Part shown: positions 7,228 to 14,341 of the stretch, piece after piece
Position numbering within the stretch: position 1 is the stretch's first letter
How the letters are laid out: the number at the start of each line of letters is the position of its first letter
NCBI GenBank assembly: GCA_013002285.1
Contig: JABDKJ010000036.1
Coordinates: 1 to 18,326 of the forward strand
Direction of reading: 5' to 3'
From: Flavobacteriales bacterium
Lineage (GTDB): Bacteria > Bacteroidota > Bacteroidia > Flavobacteriales > JABDKJ01
Length of the DNA: 18,326 bases
Notes under the pieces: model-generated
What the model was told of the DNA's origin: nothing
Database searches by the model: none
The model's input: only the letters and a program-made list of their open reading frames with translations
Made by a program: the position numbers and the translations under genes

Positions 7228-8193
7228 ATGACCGCTAAGGCTTGGTTTGTATTATTTCTATTTGCACTATGGTGTGTATTCTCTGCTTGGTTCTACAACT
7301 GCAAAGTAAAGGGACTTTGTGGTGATCAATATGGCCAAAGCAACAACACTGCTTCCATAACTACAGACAATTCCGGAACTGATATTGCAGATGCTGACAA
7401 TGCATATACTGGACAAAATAATGCAGGAACAATATCCTCTGACGATGTTGGTCGGACCAACACAAATGAAGAAGTAAGCACAGGAACAAAAGATGCAAGC
7501 AATGAAGTTGAAGCCAATGCTGAGGTAAGGGCATTCGAAGCGAATAGTTTCGAGATCCCAGCTTTGCTCGGAGAAGAATTAATGGCCGACCCCATTTTTC
7601 AAGGGCTTGCAGACAATGAAAAAATATTGATAACAGGAAAGTTCTTTGAAAGCGAAAACAATGCTTCAGACCAGGAGAACCTTGGTTTTGCTAGAGCTGA
7701 GGCGTTCAAAGAACTGTTGAAGACCAAAATTGACGTAGAACAGATCGAGATCTCCAGCGAGGTCATGGAGGGAGACATGGAAGGAGTGAATATGAAGGAC
7801 CTTCTTTCTTTCAAAAAGGTGACCCCTTCAGAAGAAAAACAGATCGCACAACGAGATGGAAAAGTACTCGTTTATTTCGACTACATCTCAGATGAACCCA
7901 AGTTGGGTGATGAAGTAAAGACCTATCTGGACCAAATAGCTAATGAACTGGTAGCTGACAGAAAGAAATATATTGTCGCTACTGGATACACCGATGACGT
8001 TGGCAACACCAAGAACAATTATTACATGGGCCAACACCGAGCAGAGGCGATCAGGGAATACCTGATGGCCAAAGGCGCAAACAAATTCCAAATTCACATC
8101 AAGTCCTATGGAGAGTACAGACCCATAGCAGAAAACAACACTGAAGAAGGTCGTGCTAAAAACCGAAGGGTGGAAATAAAATTGAAATACTAA
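7228..8193 (+). CDS. OmpA-family protein with tandem (first degenerate) OmpA-like domains
   Basis: A 321-residue protein. Residues 6-23 form a hydrophobic signal anchor with no clear cleavage site. Residues 36-105 are a low-complexity linker rich in Asn, Thr, Asp and Ser. Residues about 110-195 resemble a worn OmpA-like domain (LITGKFFESENNASDQENLG followed by FARAEAFKELL). Residues 205-321 are a canonical peptidoglycan-binding OmpA domain: ATGYTDDVGN, then the HRAEAIREYL helix with R271, the IHIKSYGEYRPIAEN strand and the GRAKNRRVEI end with R314. The protein is probably inner-membrane anchored and reaches the cell wall. It lacks the outer-membrane beta-barrel of classical OmpA. It is followed after 15 nt by the H3TH-domain gene, almost certainly one operon. 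Confidence 0.85.
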   Translation: MTAKAWFVLFLFALWCVFSAWFYNCKVKGLCGDQYGQSNNTASITTDNSGTDIADADNAYTGQNNAGTISSDDVGRTNTNEEVSTGTKDASNEVEANAEVRAFEANSFEIPALLGEELMADPIFQGLADNEKILITGKFFESENNASDQENLGFARAEAFKELLKTKIDVEQIEISSEVMEGDMEGVNMKDLLSFKKVTPSEEKQIAQRDGKVLVYFDYISDEPKLGDEVKTYLDQIANELVADRKKYIVATGYTDDVGNTKNNYYMGQHRAEAIREYLMAKGANKFQIHIKSYGEYRPIAENNTEEGRAKNRRVEIKLKY

Positions 8194-8208
8194 TCGAAAA
8201 ACAGAGCT

Positions 8209-9105
8209 ATGCTGGATGGAAATAATTTAACCAATTCTACACTTGAGATCCTCTCTCTTCTTGCCGTAGCCTTTCTACTCGGCTACCTCTTAAAATTGTT
8301 CATGGGCAACAAATGGAAAGCACTGCACGAAGATCTGGAAAGCGAGAATATGCAATTGACCAATGATCTTGCAGCTTCTAATTCTAAGATCAAGAGTTTA
8401 GAAGACAACGCAAATTACTTACGGACGCAAGTTGAAAATGCAAAAAGAGCAGCATCCACAGGACAGAAAAGTGCCGCAAAATTAGGTGTAGTAAGTGGTA
8501 GGTCTGATAACGCTAGTTCAGGCACAAGTAAGCCTTCTATTGCAGCATCTAGCTCTGGTACAGCAACGGTTGCACGCAGTACACCGGCCATAAGACCGGT
8601 CACCAAGAGCAGCGAAGCCGGAACGAACGGTACGGCAAGTTCTTTGGCAAGCAAGGGTTCTACTTCTACACAAGAAAGTGTAAATGCAAAGACACGTTCA
8701 TCTAAAAGCAGCGCTCCGAAAAAGAGCAGTTCTGCTTCAACAAAGAAAACTGCGAGCAGTAGATCTTCATCTATGACCAAGGCAAAAAGCAGCGAAAGTG
8801 CAGCAAAGAAAACAAGCACAAGTGGAGCTAAAAAAGGTGGAAGAAAGAAAAAAGATGACCTCACCAAAATAGAAGGTGTTGGCCCTAAGATCCAGGAGAT
8901 CTTTAACAAAGCCGGGATACGTTCCTTTGAAGATCTTGGCGGGAATACACCAACGAAATTGAGAAAGATATTGCAAGAGGCTGGTCCGCGCTATAAAATG
9001 CACGACCCAAAAACTTGGCCAAGACAAGCAAAATATGCCGCTTCTGGAAACTGGAAAAAATTGCAAGATTATCAGGACTCCCTTAAAGGGGGTAGAACGG
9101 GATAG
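8209..9105 (+). CDS. Membrane-anchored protein with Ser/Ala/Lys-rich linker and C-terminal H3TH (helix-hairpin-helix) domain
   Basis: A 298-residue protein. One membrane helix lies at about 12-32, followed by a coiled coil at about 35-80. Residues about 82-215 are a histone-H1-like low-complexity linker of Ser, Ala, Thr and Lys. Residues 216-298 are a compact domain beginning DDLTKIEGVGPKIQEIFN, the helix-hairpin-helix seen in the predicted FEN1-like 5'-nuclease H3TH group (COG3743) and in ribosomal-L21-associated tails. That fold usually binds DNA without sequence specificity. No nuclease catalytic residues are present, so enzymatic activity is not supported. With one N-terminal helix and a basic tail, the linker and domain are likely cytoplasmic, which would let them touch the nucleoid (inference). 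The domain's trailing Trp-rich part (PKTWPRQAKYAASGNWKKL) is conserved in the family. It is the second gene of the OmpA operon and precedes a strong terminator. Confidence 0.75.
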   Translation: MLDGNNLTNSTLEILSLLAVAFLLGYLLKLFMGNKWKALHEDLESENMQLTNDLAASNSKIKSLEDNANYLRTQVENAKRAASTGQKSAAKLGVVSGRSDNASSGTSKPSIAASSSGTATVARSTPAIRPVTKSSEAGTNGTASSLASKGSTSTQESVNAKTRSSKSSAPKKSSSASTKKTASSRSSSMTKAKSSESAAKKTSTSGAKKGGRKKKDDLTKIEGVGPKIQEIFNKAGIRSFEDLGGNTPTKLRKILQEAGPRYKMHDPKTWPRQAKYAASGNWKKLQDYQDSLKGGRTG

Positions 9106-9144
9106 ACCGTTCTCTGTGAGAGAGAATAACTTACCAAAACCCGC

Positions 9145-9175
9145 AAGGCTCTCGAATATTCGAGAGCCTTTTTTT
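9145..9175 (+). terminator. Rho-independent terminator of the OmpA/H3TH operon
   Basis: Positions 9145-9170 form a perfect 26-bp palindrome (arms AAGGCTCTCG and CGAGAGCCTT around AATATT), and the T run continues to 9175. It lies 40 nt after the H3TH gene stop. This is a textbook intrinsic terminator and separates the operon from clpB. Confidence 0.9.
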
Positions 9176-9358
9176 ATGACGAATAGTCAGCAAAGCGAAG
9201 GAAAAACTGCCATTTTTTCAGCCTCAAATCCAGGTACGTTTCGCCTTCTCCCCCTCTAAAATACTGAATACTAACTATTTACTTAAAAACTTTTCCCCAC
9301 AATAAAAAGGATCGGCAATGCTTTTGATATAGAGAAAGCAACAGAAAATTATTACGAA
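9176..9358 (+). other. clpB upstream region, promoter not resolved
   Basis: This stretch should hold the clpB promoter. The best -7 candidate is TGCTTTTG at 9319-9326, one mismatch from TAnnTTTG and 32 nt before the ATG. No CIRCE heat-shock inverted repeat (TTAGCACTC-N9-GAGTGCTAA) is visible. No Shine-Dalgarno sequence precedes the start at 9359, which is normal for this phylum. Confidence 0.3.
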
Positions 9359-11995
9359 ATGGACTTAAATAAATTAACACTAAGATCTCAGCAAGCGCTA
9401 CAAGAAGCCCAGCAAATTTGCATGGCCAACCAGCAGCAGCAAGTGGAGAGCGCACATATATTATATGGCATCCTAAAAGCGGACGAAAATGTCCTTCCTT
9501 TTATATTAAAGAAATTGAACATGGACATGGGCGTCATTGAAAAGACCATCGAAAAAATGGTGAGTTCTTTTCCCAAAGTGACGGGAGCACAAGTACAGAT
9601 GTCGCGCAAAGCGACCGAGGTGCTCCAACGATCCTTCATTCACGCCAAAGAGATGGAGGACGAGTATGTTTCCATAGAACATCTTTTGCTTGGGCTGTTT
9701 GATGTAAAGAGCGACACCAGCCAGATGTTGAAGGACATGGGTCTTTCCAAAAAAGATCTGAAGGCGGCTATTGCGGAACTGAGGAAAGGAAGCAAGGTGA
9801 CCTCGCAAAGTCAGGAAGAGACTTATAATTCCCTGAATAAATACGCGATCAATTTGGTGGAACAAGCCACCAAAGGAAAGCTGGATCCGGTGATCGGAAG
9901 AGATGAAGAGATCAGACGCGTGCTGCAAATATTGACTCGAAGAACAAAGAATAACCCGATCTTGATCGGGGAACCAGGTGTGGGTAAAACAGCCATAGCC
10001 GAAGGCTTGGCACACAGGATATTGAACGGTGATGTACCTGACAACCTAAAGGACAAGCAATTGTTCTCATTGGACATGGGTGCCTTGATCGCAGGTGCAA
10101 AATTCAAAGGTGAATTTGAGGAAAGATTGAAAGCCGTGATCAAAGAAGTTGTAAGTGCAGATGGCAACATCGTGCTTTTCATAGACGAGATACATACCCT
10201 AGTGGGCGCTGGTGGCGGGCAAGGAGCCATGGACGCTGCAAACATCTTAAAGCCAGCATTGGCCAGAGGAGAACTGCGAGCGATCGGTGCAACAACTCTG
10301 AACGAATACCAAAAGTACTTCGAGAAAGACAAGGCATTGGAAAGAAGATTCCAGAAAGTGATGATCGATGAGCCAGATCGAGAATCGGCTATTTCTATCC
10401 TTAGGGGATTGAAAGAAAAATATGAGAACCACCACAAAGTGCAGATCAAAGATGAAGCGATCATCTCTGCTGTGGACCTTTCTCAACGATACATAAGCGA
10501 CCGTTTCTTACCGGATAAGGCGATCGATCTCATTGATGAAGCTGCCAGTAAACTGCGCATGGAGATCAACAGCAAACCACAAGAACTTGACGAGATCGAA
10601 AGAAAGATCATGCAGTTGGAGATAGAGCGAGAAGCCATTAAGCGCGAGAAGGACGAAGCAAAGTTGGAAGACCTGAACAAGCAATTGGGAGAGCTTTCTG
10701 ATGAACGCGCAGACCTGCGTGCGAAATGGGAGAACGAACGCTCCGTTGTGGAAGCAATACAAGCTGCCAAAGAAGAAATGGAACAACTGAAGTTCGAAGC
10801 AGAGCAAGCGGAACGTAGTGGTGATTTCGGAAGAGTAGCGGAGATACGTTACGGAAAGACCAAAGAAGTGGAAGCTAATTTGGAAGCCAACAAACAGAAA
10901 TTGCTGGACATGCAAAGCGACAGCAAGCTGATAAAAGAGGAAGTGGACACCAACGAGATAGCAGAAGTGGTTGCGCGCTGGACAGGCATTCCCGTCTCCA
11001 AAATGGTGGAAAGCGAGAAAGCAAAACTCTTAAGAATGGAAGATGAATTGCACAAACGTGTGATCGGACAGGACGAAGCAGTAATTGCTATTTCCGATGC
11101 TGTAAGAAGGTCTCGTGCTGGATTGCAAGACACCGAAAAACCCATAGGCTCATTCATCTTTTTAGGAACCACGGGTGTAGGAAAAACAGAACTGGCAAAA
11201 GCACTGAGCGAATACCTCTTCAATGACAGTAACGCGATGACGCGGATAGATATGAGCGAATACCAAGAGCAACACTCTGTCTCAAGATTGGTGGGAGCAC
11301 CTCCTGGATACGTAGGATACGATGAAGGTGGACAGCTTACCGAAGCGGTGAGAAGAAAGCCCTACTCTGTCATTCTTTTGGACGAGATAGAGAAAGCGCA
11401 CCCCGATGTCTATAACATCCTATTGCAAGTATTGGACGATGGTATTTTGACGGACAACAAAGGAAGGACCGTCAATTTCAAGAACACCATCATCATTATG
11501 ACGAGTAACATTGGTTCTTCGATCATTCAGGACAACTTTGATAAAGTTGGGAAAGACTTTGACAAGGATGAGTTCATTGACAAGACAAAGTATGAGGTGA
11601 CGGAACTCTTAAAGAGGTCTGTAAGACCAGAGTTCTATAACCGAATAGATGAAGTGATCATGTTCTCTCCTCTTGGAAGAGAAGAGATCAAACAGATCGT
11701 GAAACTGCAGATCGCTCAATTGAATACACGCTTGAAGCAAGCAGAGTTGAATGTGATCGCCTCAGACGAAGCGATAGAGCATTTGGCCGAAGCAGGCTTT
11801 GATCCGCAATTTGGAGCGCGTCCTATTAAGCGAGTGATCCAAAAAGAGGTCATGAATGAACTCTCCAAAAAACTACTCGCAGGAGAAGTGGAAAAAGGAG
11901 AACAGTTGGTGATGGATGTCTTTGACGGGCAAGTGGTTTTCCGTAAACCCATAAAAGACGAAGAGAGCAAACGTTTGGTAGAGAACGGAGCATAA
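9359..11995 (+). CDS. clpB: ATP-dependent disaggregase ClpB (Hsp100)
   Basis: An 878-residue protein, close to the usual 850-870. The N-domain (1-145) has two Clp repeats. AAA-1 has Walker A G204-EPGVGK-T211, Walker B ending D276-E277, pore loop GAKFKGEFEER (F249 where E. coli has Tyr) and the ALERRF arginine-finger segment. The long middle coiled coil spans about 405-525 and is characteristic of ClpB rather than ClpA/C. AAA-2 has Walker A G603-TTGVGK-T610, Walker B VILLDE (671-676) and pore loop GYVGYDEGG (650-658). The C-terminal D2-small domain contains GFDPQFGARPIKRVIQ. It forms cytosolic hexamers that thread proteins out of aggregates with DnaK/J. No ClpP-binding IGF/L tripeptide loop is evident. 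It is monocistronic between two terminators. It is likely stress induced by analogy, not by a visible site. Confidence 0.98.
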   Translation: MDLNKLTLRSQQALQEAQQICMANQQQQVESAHILYGILKADENVLPFILKKLNMDMGVIEKTIEKMVSSFPKVTGAQVQMSRKATEVLQRSFIHAKEMEDEYVSIEHLLLGLFDVKSDTSQMLKDMGLSKKDLKAAIAELRKGSKVTSQSQEETYNSLNKYAINLVEQATKGKLDPVIGRDEEIRRVLQILTRRTKNNPILIGEPGVGKTAIAEGLAHRILNGDVPDNLKDKQLFSLDMGALIAGAKFKGEFEERLKAVIKEVVSADGNIVLFIDEIHTLVGAGGGQGAMDAANILKPALARGELRAIGATTLNEYQKYFEKDKALERRFQKVMIDEPDRESAISILRGLKEKYENHHKVQIKDEAIISAVDLSQRYISDRFLPDKAIDLIDEAASKLRMEINSKPQELDEIERKIMQLEIEREAIKREKDEAKLEDLNKQLGELSDERADLRAKWENERSVVEAIQAAKEEMEQLKFEAEQAERSGDFGRVAEIRYGKTKEVEANLEANKQKLLDMQSDSKLIKEEVDTNEIAEVVARWTGIPVSKMVESEKAKLLRMEDELHKRVIGQDEAVIAISDAVRRSRAGLQDTEKPIGSFIFLGTTGVGKTELAKALSEYLFNDSNAMTRIDMSEYQEQHSVSRLVGAPPGYVGYDEGGQLTEAVRRKPYSVILLDEIEKAHPDVYNILLQVLDDGILTDNKGRTVNFKNTIIIMTSNIGSSIIQDNFDKVGKDFDKDEFIDKTKYEVTELLKRSVRPEFYNRIDEVIMFSPLGREEIKQIVKLQIAQLNTRLKQAELNVIASDEAIEHLAEAGFDPQFGARPIKRVIQKEVMNELSKKLLAGEVEKGEQLVMDVFDGQVVFRKPIKDEESKRLVENGA

Positions 11996-12023
11996 GATCG
12001 GTCGAGACCGACACGAACATAAA

Positions 12024-12053
12024 AAAAAGCCCAGAGAGATCTCTGGGCTTTTT
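12024..12053. terminator. Bidirectional intrinsic terminator between clpB and the SnoaL-like lipoprotein gene
   Basis: GCCCAGAG (12029-12036) and CTCTGGGC (12041-12048) pair around the AGAT loop, with an A run before and a T run after. The stem therefore extends to 13 bp, and each strand ends in a U tract. The two flanking genes converge here, so one hairpin can end both transcripts. Confidence 0.9.
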
Positions 12054-12079
12054 AACTATATAACTTCTATTAGGAATGA

Positions 12080-12619
12080 TCAGTCATCATCTCCTTCTTC
12101 ATCGTCTTCATCGTCATCATCGAACAAATAATCAACGAGACCTCCTACGTCTCCATAGAATTGAGAATAAACGATCTTTCCATCTGCATCAAAGTCATAA
12201 GACGAATAGCTCTTGATCACACCAGTACGTGCTTCAGTAGAGTCTGTGGCTAGTCGCGTAACTTCCCAATCTCCGTAATAACGAACGGAACCATCCATTT
12301 CTTTGGTTTCTACTTTCACTCCTGGCAATAGAACAGGATCTGTCAATAGTTTGTAATCAAAGTTTGGAAAACGGTTGGCATTGGTCTCTTTAACCTGATC
12401 TAAAGATGTGGAGTCAGGCACACCAAAGCTGGTTCCTCTGAAAACGCAATCAGCCGCAAAAATGGCATCATAGTCGATGGACTCATTCTGAAAATCTTCC
12501 AGGTATTTCAAAACTGTTGCTGAGTTCTTAGCGAAAGCCTCTTGCGCAGAATTATCTACTGGCGGTTGACAAGCCACCATAAGAATGGCTAGAATAAAAA
12601 GTGAACTGAAGTATTTCAT
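12080..12619 (-). CDS. SnoaL/NTF2-like lipoprotein with acidic C-terminal tail
   Basis: A 179-residue protein. The N-terminus MKYFSSLFILAILMVAC is a lipoprotein signal with the lipobox Cys at 17, followed by QPPVDN. The body has the helix-plus-curved-sheet pattern of a SnoaL/NTF2-like fold: a helix at 30-50, then segments such as RYYGDWEVTRLAT and YSSYDFDADGKIVYSQFYGD. Such proteins may bind small ligands or be enzymes; no catalytic residues can be assigned. The last 15 residues are almost all Asp or Glu (DDDDEDDEEGDDD). Acidic tails are uncommon for this fold, and this one might bind cations or be a charge anchor (inference). The gene converges on clpB through the shared terminator. The family call comes from topology and is moderate. 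Confidence 0.6.
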   Translation of the reverse strand: MKYFSSLFILAILMVACQPPVDNSAQEAFAKNSATVLKYLEDFQNESIDYDAIFAADCVFRGTSFGVPDSTSLDQVKETNANRFPNFDYKLLTDPVLLPGVKVETKEMDGSVRYYGDWEVTRLATDSTEARTGVIKSYSSYDFDADGKIVYSQFYGDVGGLVDYLFDDDDEDDEEGDDD

Positions 12620-12848
12620 TGTACTTGAATTTATTGGTTGATCGAGTAAAGTAAGAAGAATTAATGGAAATCAAGATCACAAGTCTCTTTTATGGGACAA
12701 AGGATTTCAGGGTCGCTTGCTCGTGGTGAGGCTCAAAAGAACCCATTAGACAATCATTTATCTCAACTGACTTCCATCAGTTCAATCACCGATCTATGGC
12801 ACTACTTTTGTGCGCTATGCACACAAACCCTGAAACAAAGATCACATC
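12620..12848. other. Intergenic region between divergent genes
   Basis: This 229-nt stretch separates the minus-strand SnoaL-like lipoprotein from the plus-strand small secreted protein. Apart from the TACTTTTG box at 12803-12810 I see no repeat, RNA gene or convincing ORF. No TAnnTTTG match for the minus-strand gene was found. Confidence 0.6.
12803..12810 (+). promoter_or_regulatory. Candidate -7 promoter box for the small secreted protein gene
   Basis: TACTTTTG fits TAnnTTTG exactly. It lies 38 nt before the ATG at 12849, giving a leader of about 30 nt. The -33 region (GTTCA near 12780) is only a partial match to TTTG. Confidence 0.45.
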
Positions 12849-13334
12849 ATGAGAACATTTATTTTAAGCACACTATTGGTTTTCGGACTATCACTAAATG
12901 CACAAGAAGCAGTTGAAGCAGTTGAAGCGCCCGAGTCGAACACACCTGAATACAAGGTCATCACCATTATTGAATCCATCATTCCTATGGGGATCGGTCG
13001 TTCTCGAATGATCGAACATTCTACTGAGCTAGACTATGAGAATTATACTACGGAACGCACGGATGGGAAAAAGAGCGATCAAGGAAAAGTAAAACGTAAA
13101 ACCATCAAGATCGATGAGTTCAACGAAACCAAGATGCTCAACTTCTTTAGTGGTGTTGGGATCAATTTCCAGAACATCGCTTCTAATGACGCACTGATCT
13201 CTTCGCGCATCAATGAACTGGCGAAAGAAGGTTGGGAACTGGCATTCATGACCAGTGGAGTAGAAAGCCATGCAGGTGAGCCTGACTCACAAGGTATATT
13301 CATTACACGATTGCTTTTTAAGCGGATACCTTAG
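12849..13334 (+). CDS. Small secreted protein of unknown function, DUF4177-like tail
   Basis: A 161-residue protein. The signal peptide MRTFILSTLLVFGLSLNAQ is cleaved near residue 19. A short tandem repeat coding EAVEAVEA follows. The mature part begins with a strand EYKVITIIES and ends with a helix RINELAKEGWELAFMTSGVES, the strand-helix 'Gly-Trp-Glu-Leu' pattern of DUF4177-type small domains. A GIGRSRMIEHSTELDYENYT segment and a lysine-rich region (KKSDQGKVKRKTIKI) lie between. It is probably periplasmic or extracellular. No enzyme motif is seen. I do not recognise the family firmly and assign no function. The gene stands alone, with its own candidate promoter, and converges on the glutathione peroxidase gene. 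Confidence 0.65.
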   Translation: MRTFILSTLLVFGLSLNAQEAVEAVEAPESNTPEYKVITIIESIIPMGIGRSRMIEHSTELDYENYTTERTDGKKSDQGKVKRKTIKIDEFNETKMLNFFSGVGINFQNIASNDALISSRINELAKEGWELAFMTSGVESHAGEPDSQGIFITRLLFKRIP

Positions 13335-13407
13335 ATAGAAGTTCCGTTCTGAAGACGGGAATATTTAGCCTATACTTCGATCTGATCGAGGCCTGATGCT
13401 CCTAGAT

Positions 13408-13950
13408 CTATTCCAATATGGAAGTGATATCCTCGCTTAGGGGCTTTACTGAACTCCCGAAATGAGCGATGTACTTTCCATCAGGGCTCACGAGATATTT
13501 ATTGAAATTCCATTTCACTTTACTATCCTCGACCCCATTCAGTTCCTTGTTCGTTAGCCATTGATACAATGGGTGCTGTCCTTCTCCTTTTACTTTGATC
13601 TTTTCGGTCATAAGAAAATCCACTCCGTAGTTCTTTCTGCAGAAAGCTTGTATCTCTGCTTCTGTTCCGGGTTCCTGACCACCGAACTGGTTGCAAGGAA
13701 GACCGATCAACACCAGATCATTTTTATATTTCTCATGAAGTGCTTGCAGATCATCATACTGTTTTGTGTAGCCACATTTAGAGGCCACATTAACGAACAA
13801 GATGTGTTTTCCTTTCAGTTCTGAAAGAGACATATCTCTACCATCTATGGTCTTTATTGCAATGTCATAAATACTTTTTGCAGCCTGCCCGTTCAAAGCA
13901 TTAGCAAGAGGCAATGTAGCCAGAGCGATACATAAATTCAGGATCTTCAT
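13408..13950 (-). CDS. Exported glutathione peroxidase (thioredoxin-type GPx)
   Basis: A 180-residue protein from ATG 13950. An ATG at 13974 would add MFIYQRKK in front, which disturbs the signal peptide start, so I prefer 13950. The signal peptide is residues 1-22, ending LNGQA. The GPx signatures are complete: NVASKCGYT with peroxidatic C59, LPCNQFGGQEPG with Q88, and KWNFNKYLV with W147 and N148, giving the Cys-Gln-Trp-Asn tetrad. A further Cys104 in AFCRKNYGVDF fits the resolving cysteine of plant/yeast-type GPx. These are reduced by thioredoxin-like proteins rather than glutathione. It reduces hydroperoxides, probably in the periplasm. The convergent small secreted protein gene ends 73 nt away. 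Confidence 0.95.
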   Translation of the reverse strand: MKILNLCIALATLPLANALNGQAAKSIYDIAIKTIDGRDMSLSELKGKHILFVNVASKCGYTKQYDDLQALHEKYKNDLVLIGLPCNQFGGQEPGTEAEIQAFCRKNYGVDFLMTEKIKVKGEGQHPLYQWLTNKELNGVEDSKVKWNFNKYLVSPDGKYIAHFGSSVKPLSEDITSILE

Positions 13951-14002
13951 TTTTTTTCTTTGATAGATGAACACATGGGGAAGGTAAATGTTCAGAATGA
14001 AT

Positions 14003-14165
14003 TGAAGTACTTCACCATCGACCCACCTTACCCTTCAACCCTAACCGCGGCCTGAGGCACTCGAAGGCCAGAATTAAAAAGTGAAAATGAAGATCGAAGT
14101 ACGTACCCTTCGACCCTTCGAGAACACTTCGAAAAGCTCAGGGACCTTCAGGGTCCGAGCATCGA
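14003..14165. repeat. Palindrome-rich, possibly dispersed repetitive element (REP-like)
   Basis: Several nested inverted repeats were seen. TGAAGTACTTCA is a 12-bp palindrome at 14003-14014. CCTGAGGCACTCGAAG (14051-14066) pairs with CTTCGAAAAGCTCAGG (14127-14142) at both ends, with a 4-nt mismatched centre. TCGAAG/CTTCGA lies at 14094-14113 around TACGTACC. GGACC/GGTCC (14142-14156) has flanking GCTC/GAGC. The octamer CCCTTCGA is directly repeated at 14106-14121. The motif pattern (CTTCGA, CTCAGG) resembles short palindromic repeats scattered between genes of Flavobacteriia genomes, from memory and unverified. Confidence 0.5.
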
Positions 14166-14301
14166 GCGATATGAAGTTCTGCTGAACACTGACCAAAAGC
14201 CCCTCTCATTCATCACTCAACACACAACAGTGGGCTTACCTTTATAGTATTATTCGGAATGCCTTCGCTCATCTTATAAATGCTGTTCAATTATATAGAA
14301 T

Positions 14302-14309
14302 TAACTTTG
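14302..14309 (+). promoter_or_regulatory. Candidate -7 promoter box for the first cyclase gene
   Basis: TAACTTTG matches TAnnTTTG exactly and lies 32 nt before the TTG start codon at 14342, giving a normal leader of roughly 25 nt. A clear -33 TTTG is not seen. The spacing independently supports the TTG start. Confidence 0.5.
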
Positions 14310-14341
14310 TACGAAGGAAGGTCCATTCATAATAATATCAC

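Larger units (their letters stand above)
13951..14341. other. Long intergenic region between glutathione peroxidase and the first cyclase
   Basis: This region of about 390 nt has no plausible coding frame. It holds a dense cluster of palindromes at 14003-14165 and a candidate promoter at 14302-14309. No RNA gene was recognised. It is the upstream region for two divergent genes, so the palindromes may sit in either transcript's leader. Confidence 0.6.

Noticed and set aside
8209..9105. A true 5' nuclease in the OmpA operon
   Set aside because: Only the H3TH domain is present; no acidic nuclease core is seen, and the rest is a membrane helix, coil and low-complexity linker.
9094..9113. 7-bp hairpin AGAACGG/CCGTTCT around the H3TH gene stop codon
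   Set aside because: There is no following T run, and a much stronger terminator lies 32 nt downstream; probably incidental.
9035..9259. Small frame across the end of the H3TH gene and its terminator
   Set aside because: It runs through the terminator palindrome and overlaps the H3TH domain; no coding features.
9176..9358. CIRCE or other heat-shock operator upstream of clpB
   Set aside because: I looked for the CIRCE inverted repeat and saw no match.
11998..12011. TCGGTC-GA-GACCGA hairpin just after clpB
   Set aside because: The loop is only 2 nt and there is no U tract; the terminator at 12024-12053 explains transcript ending.
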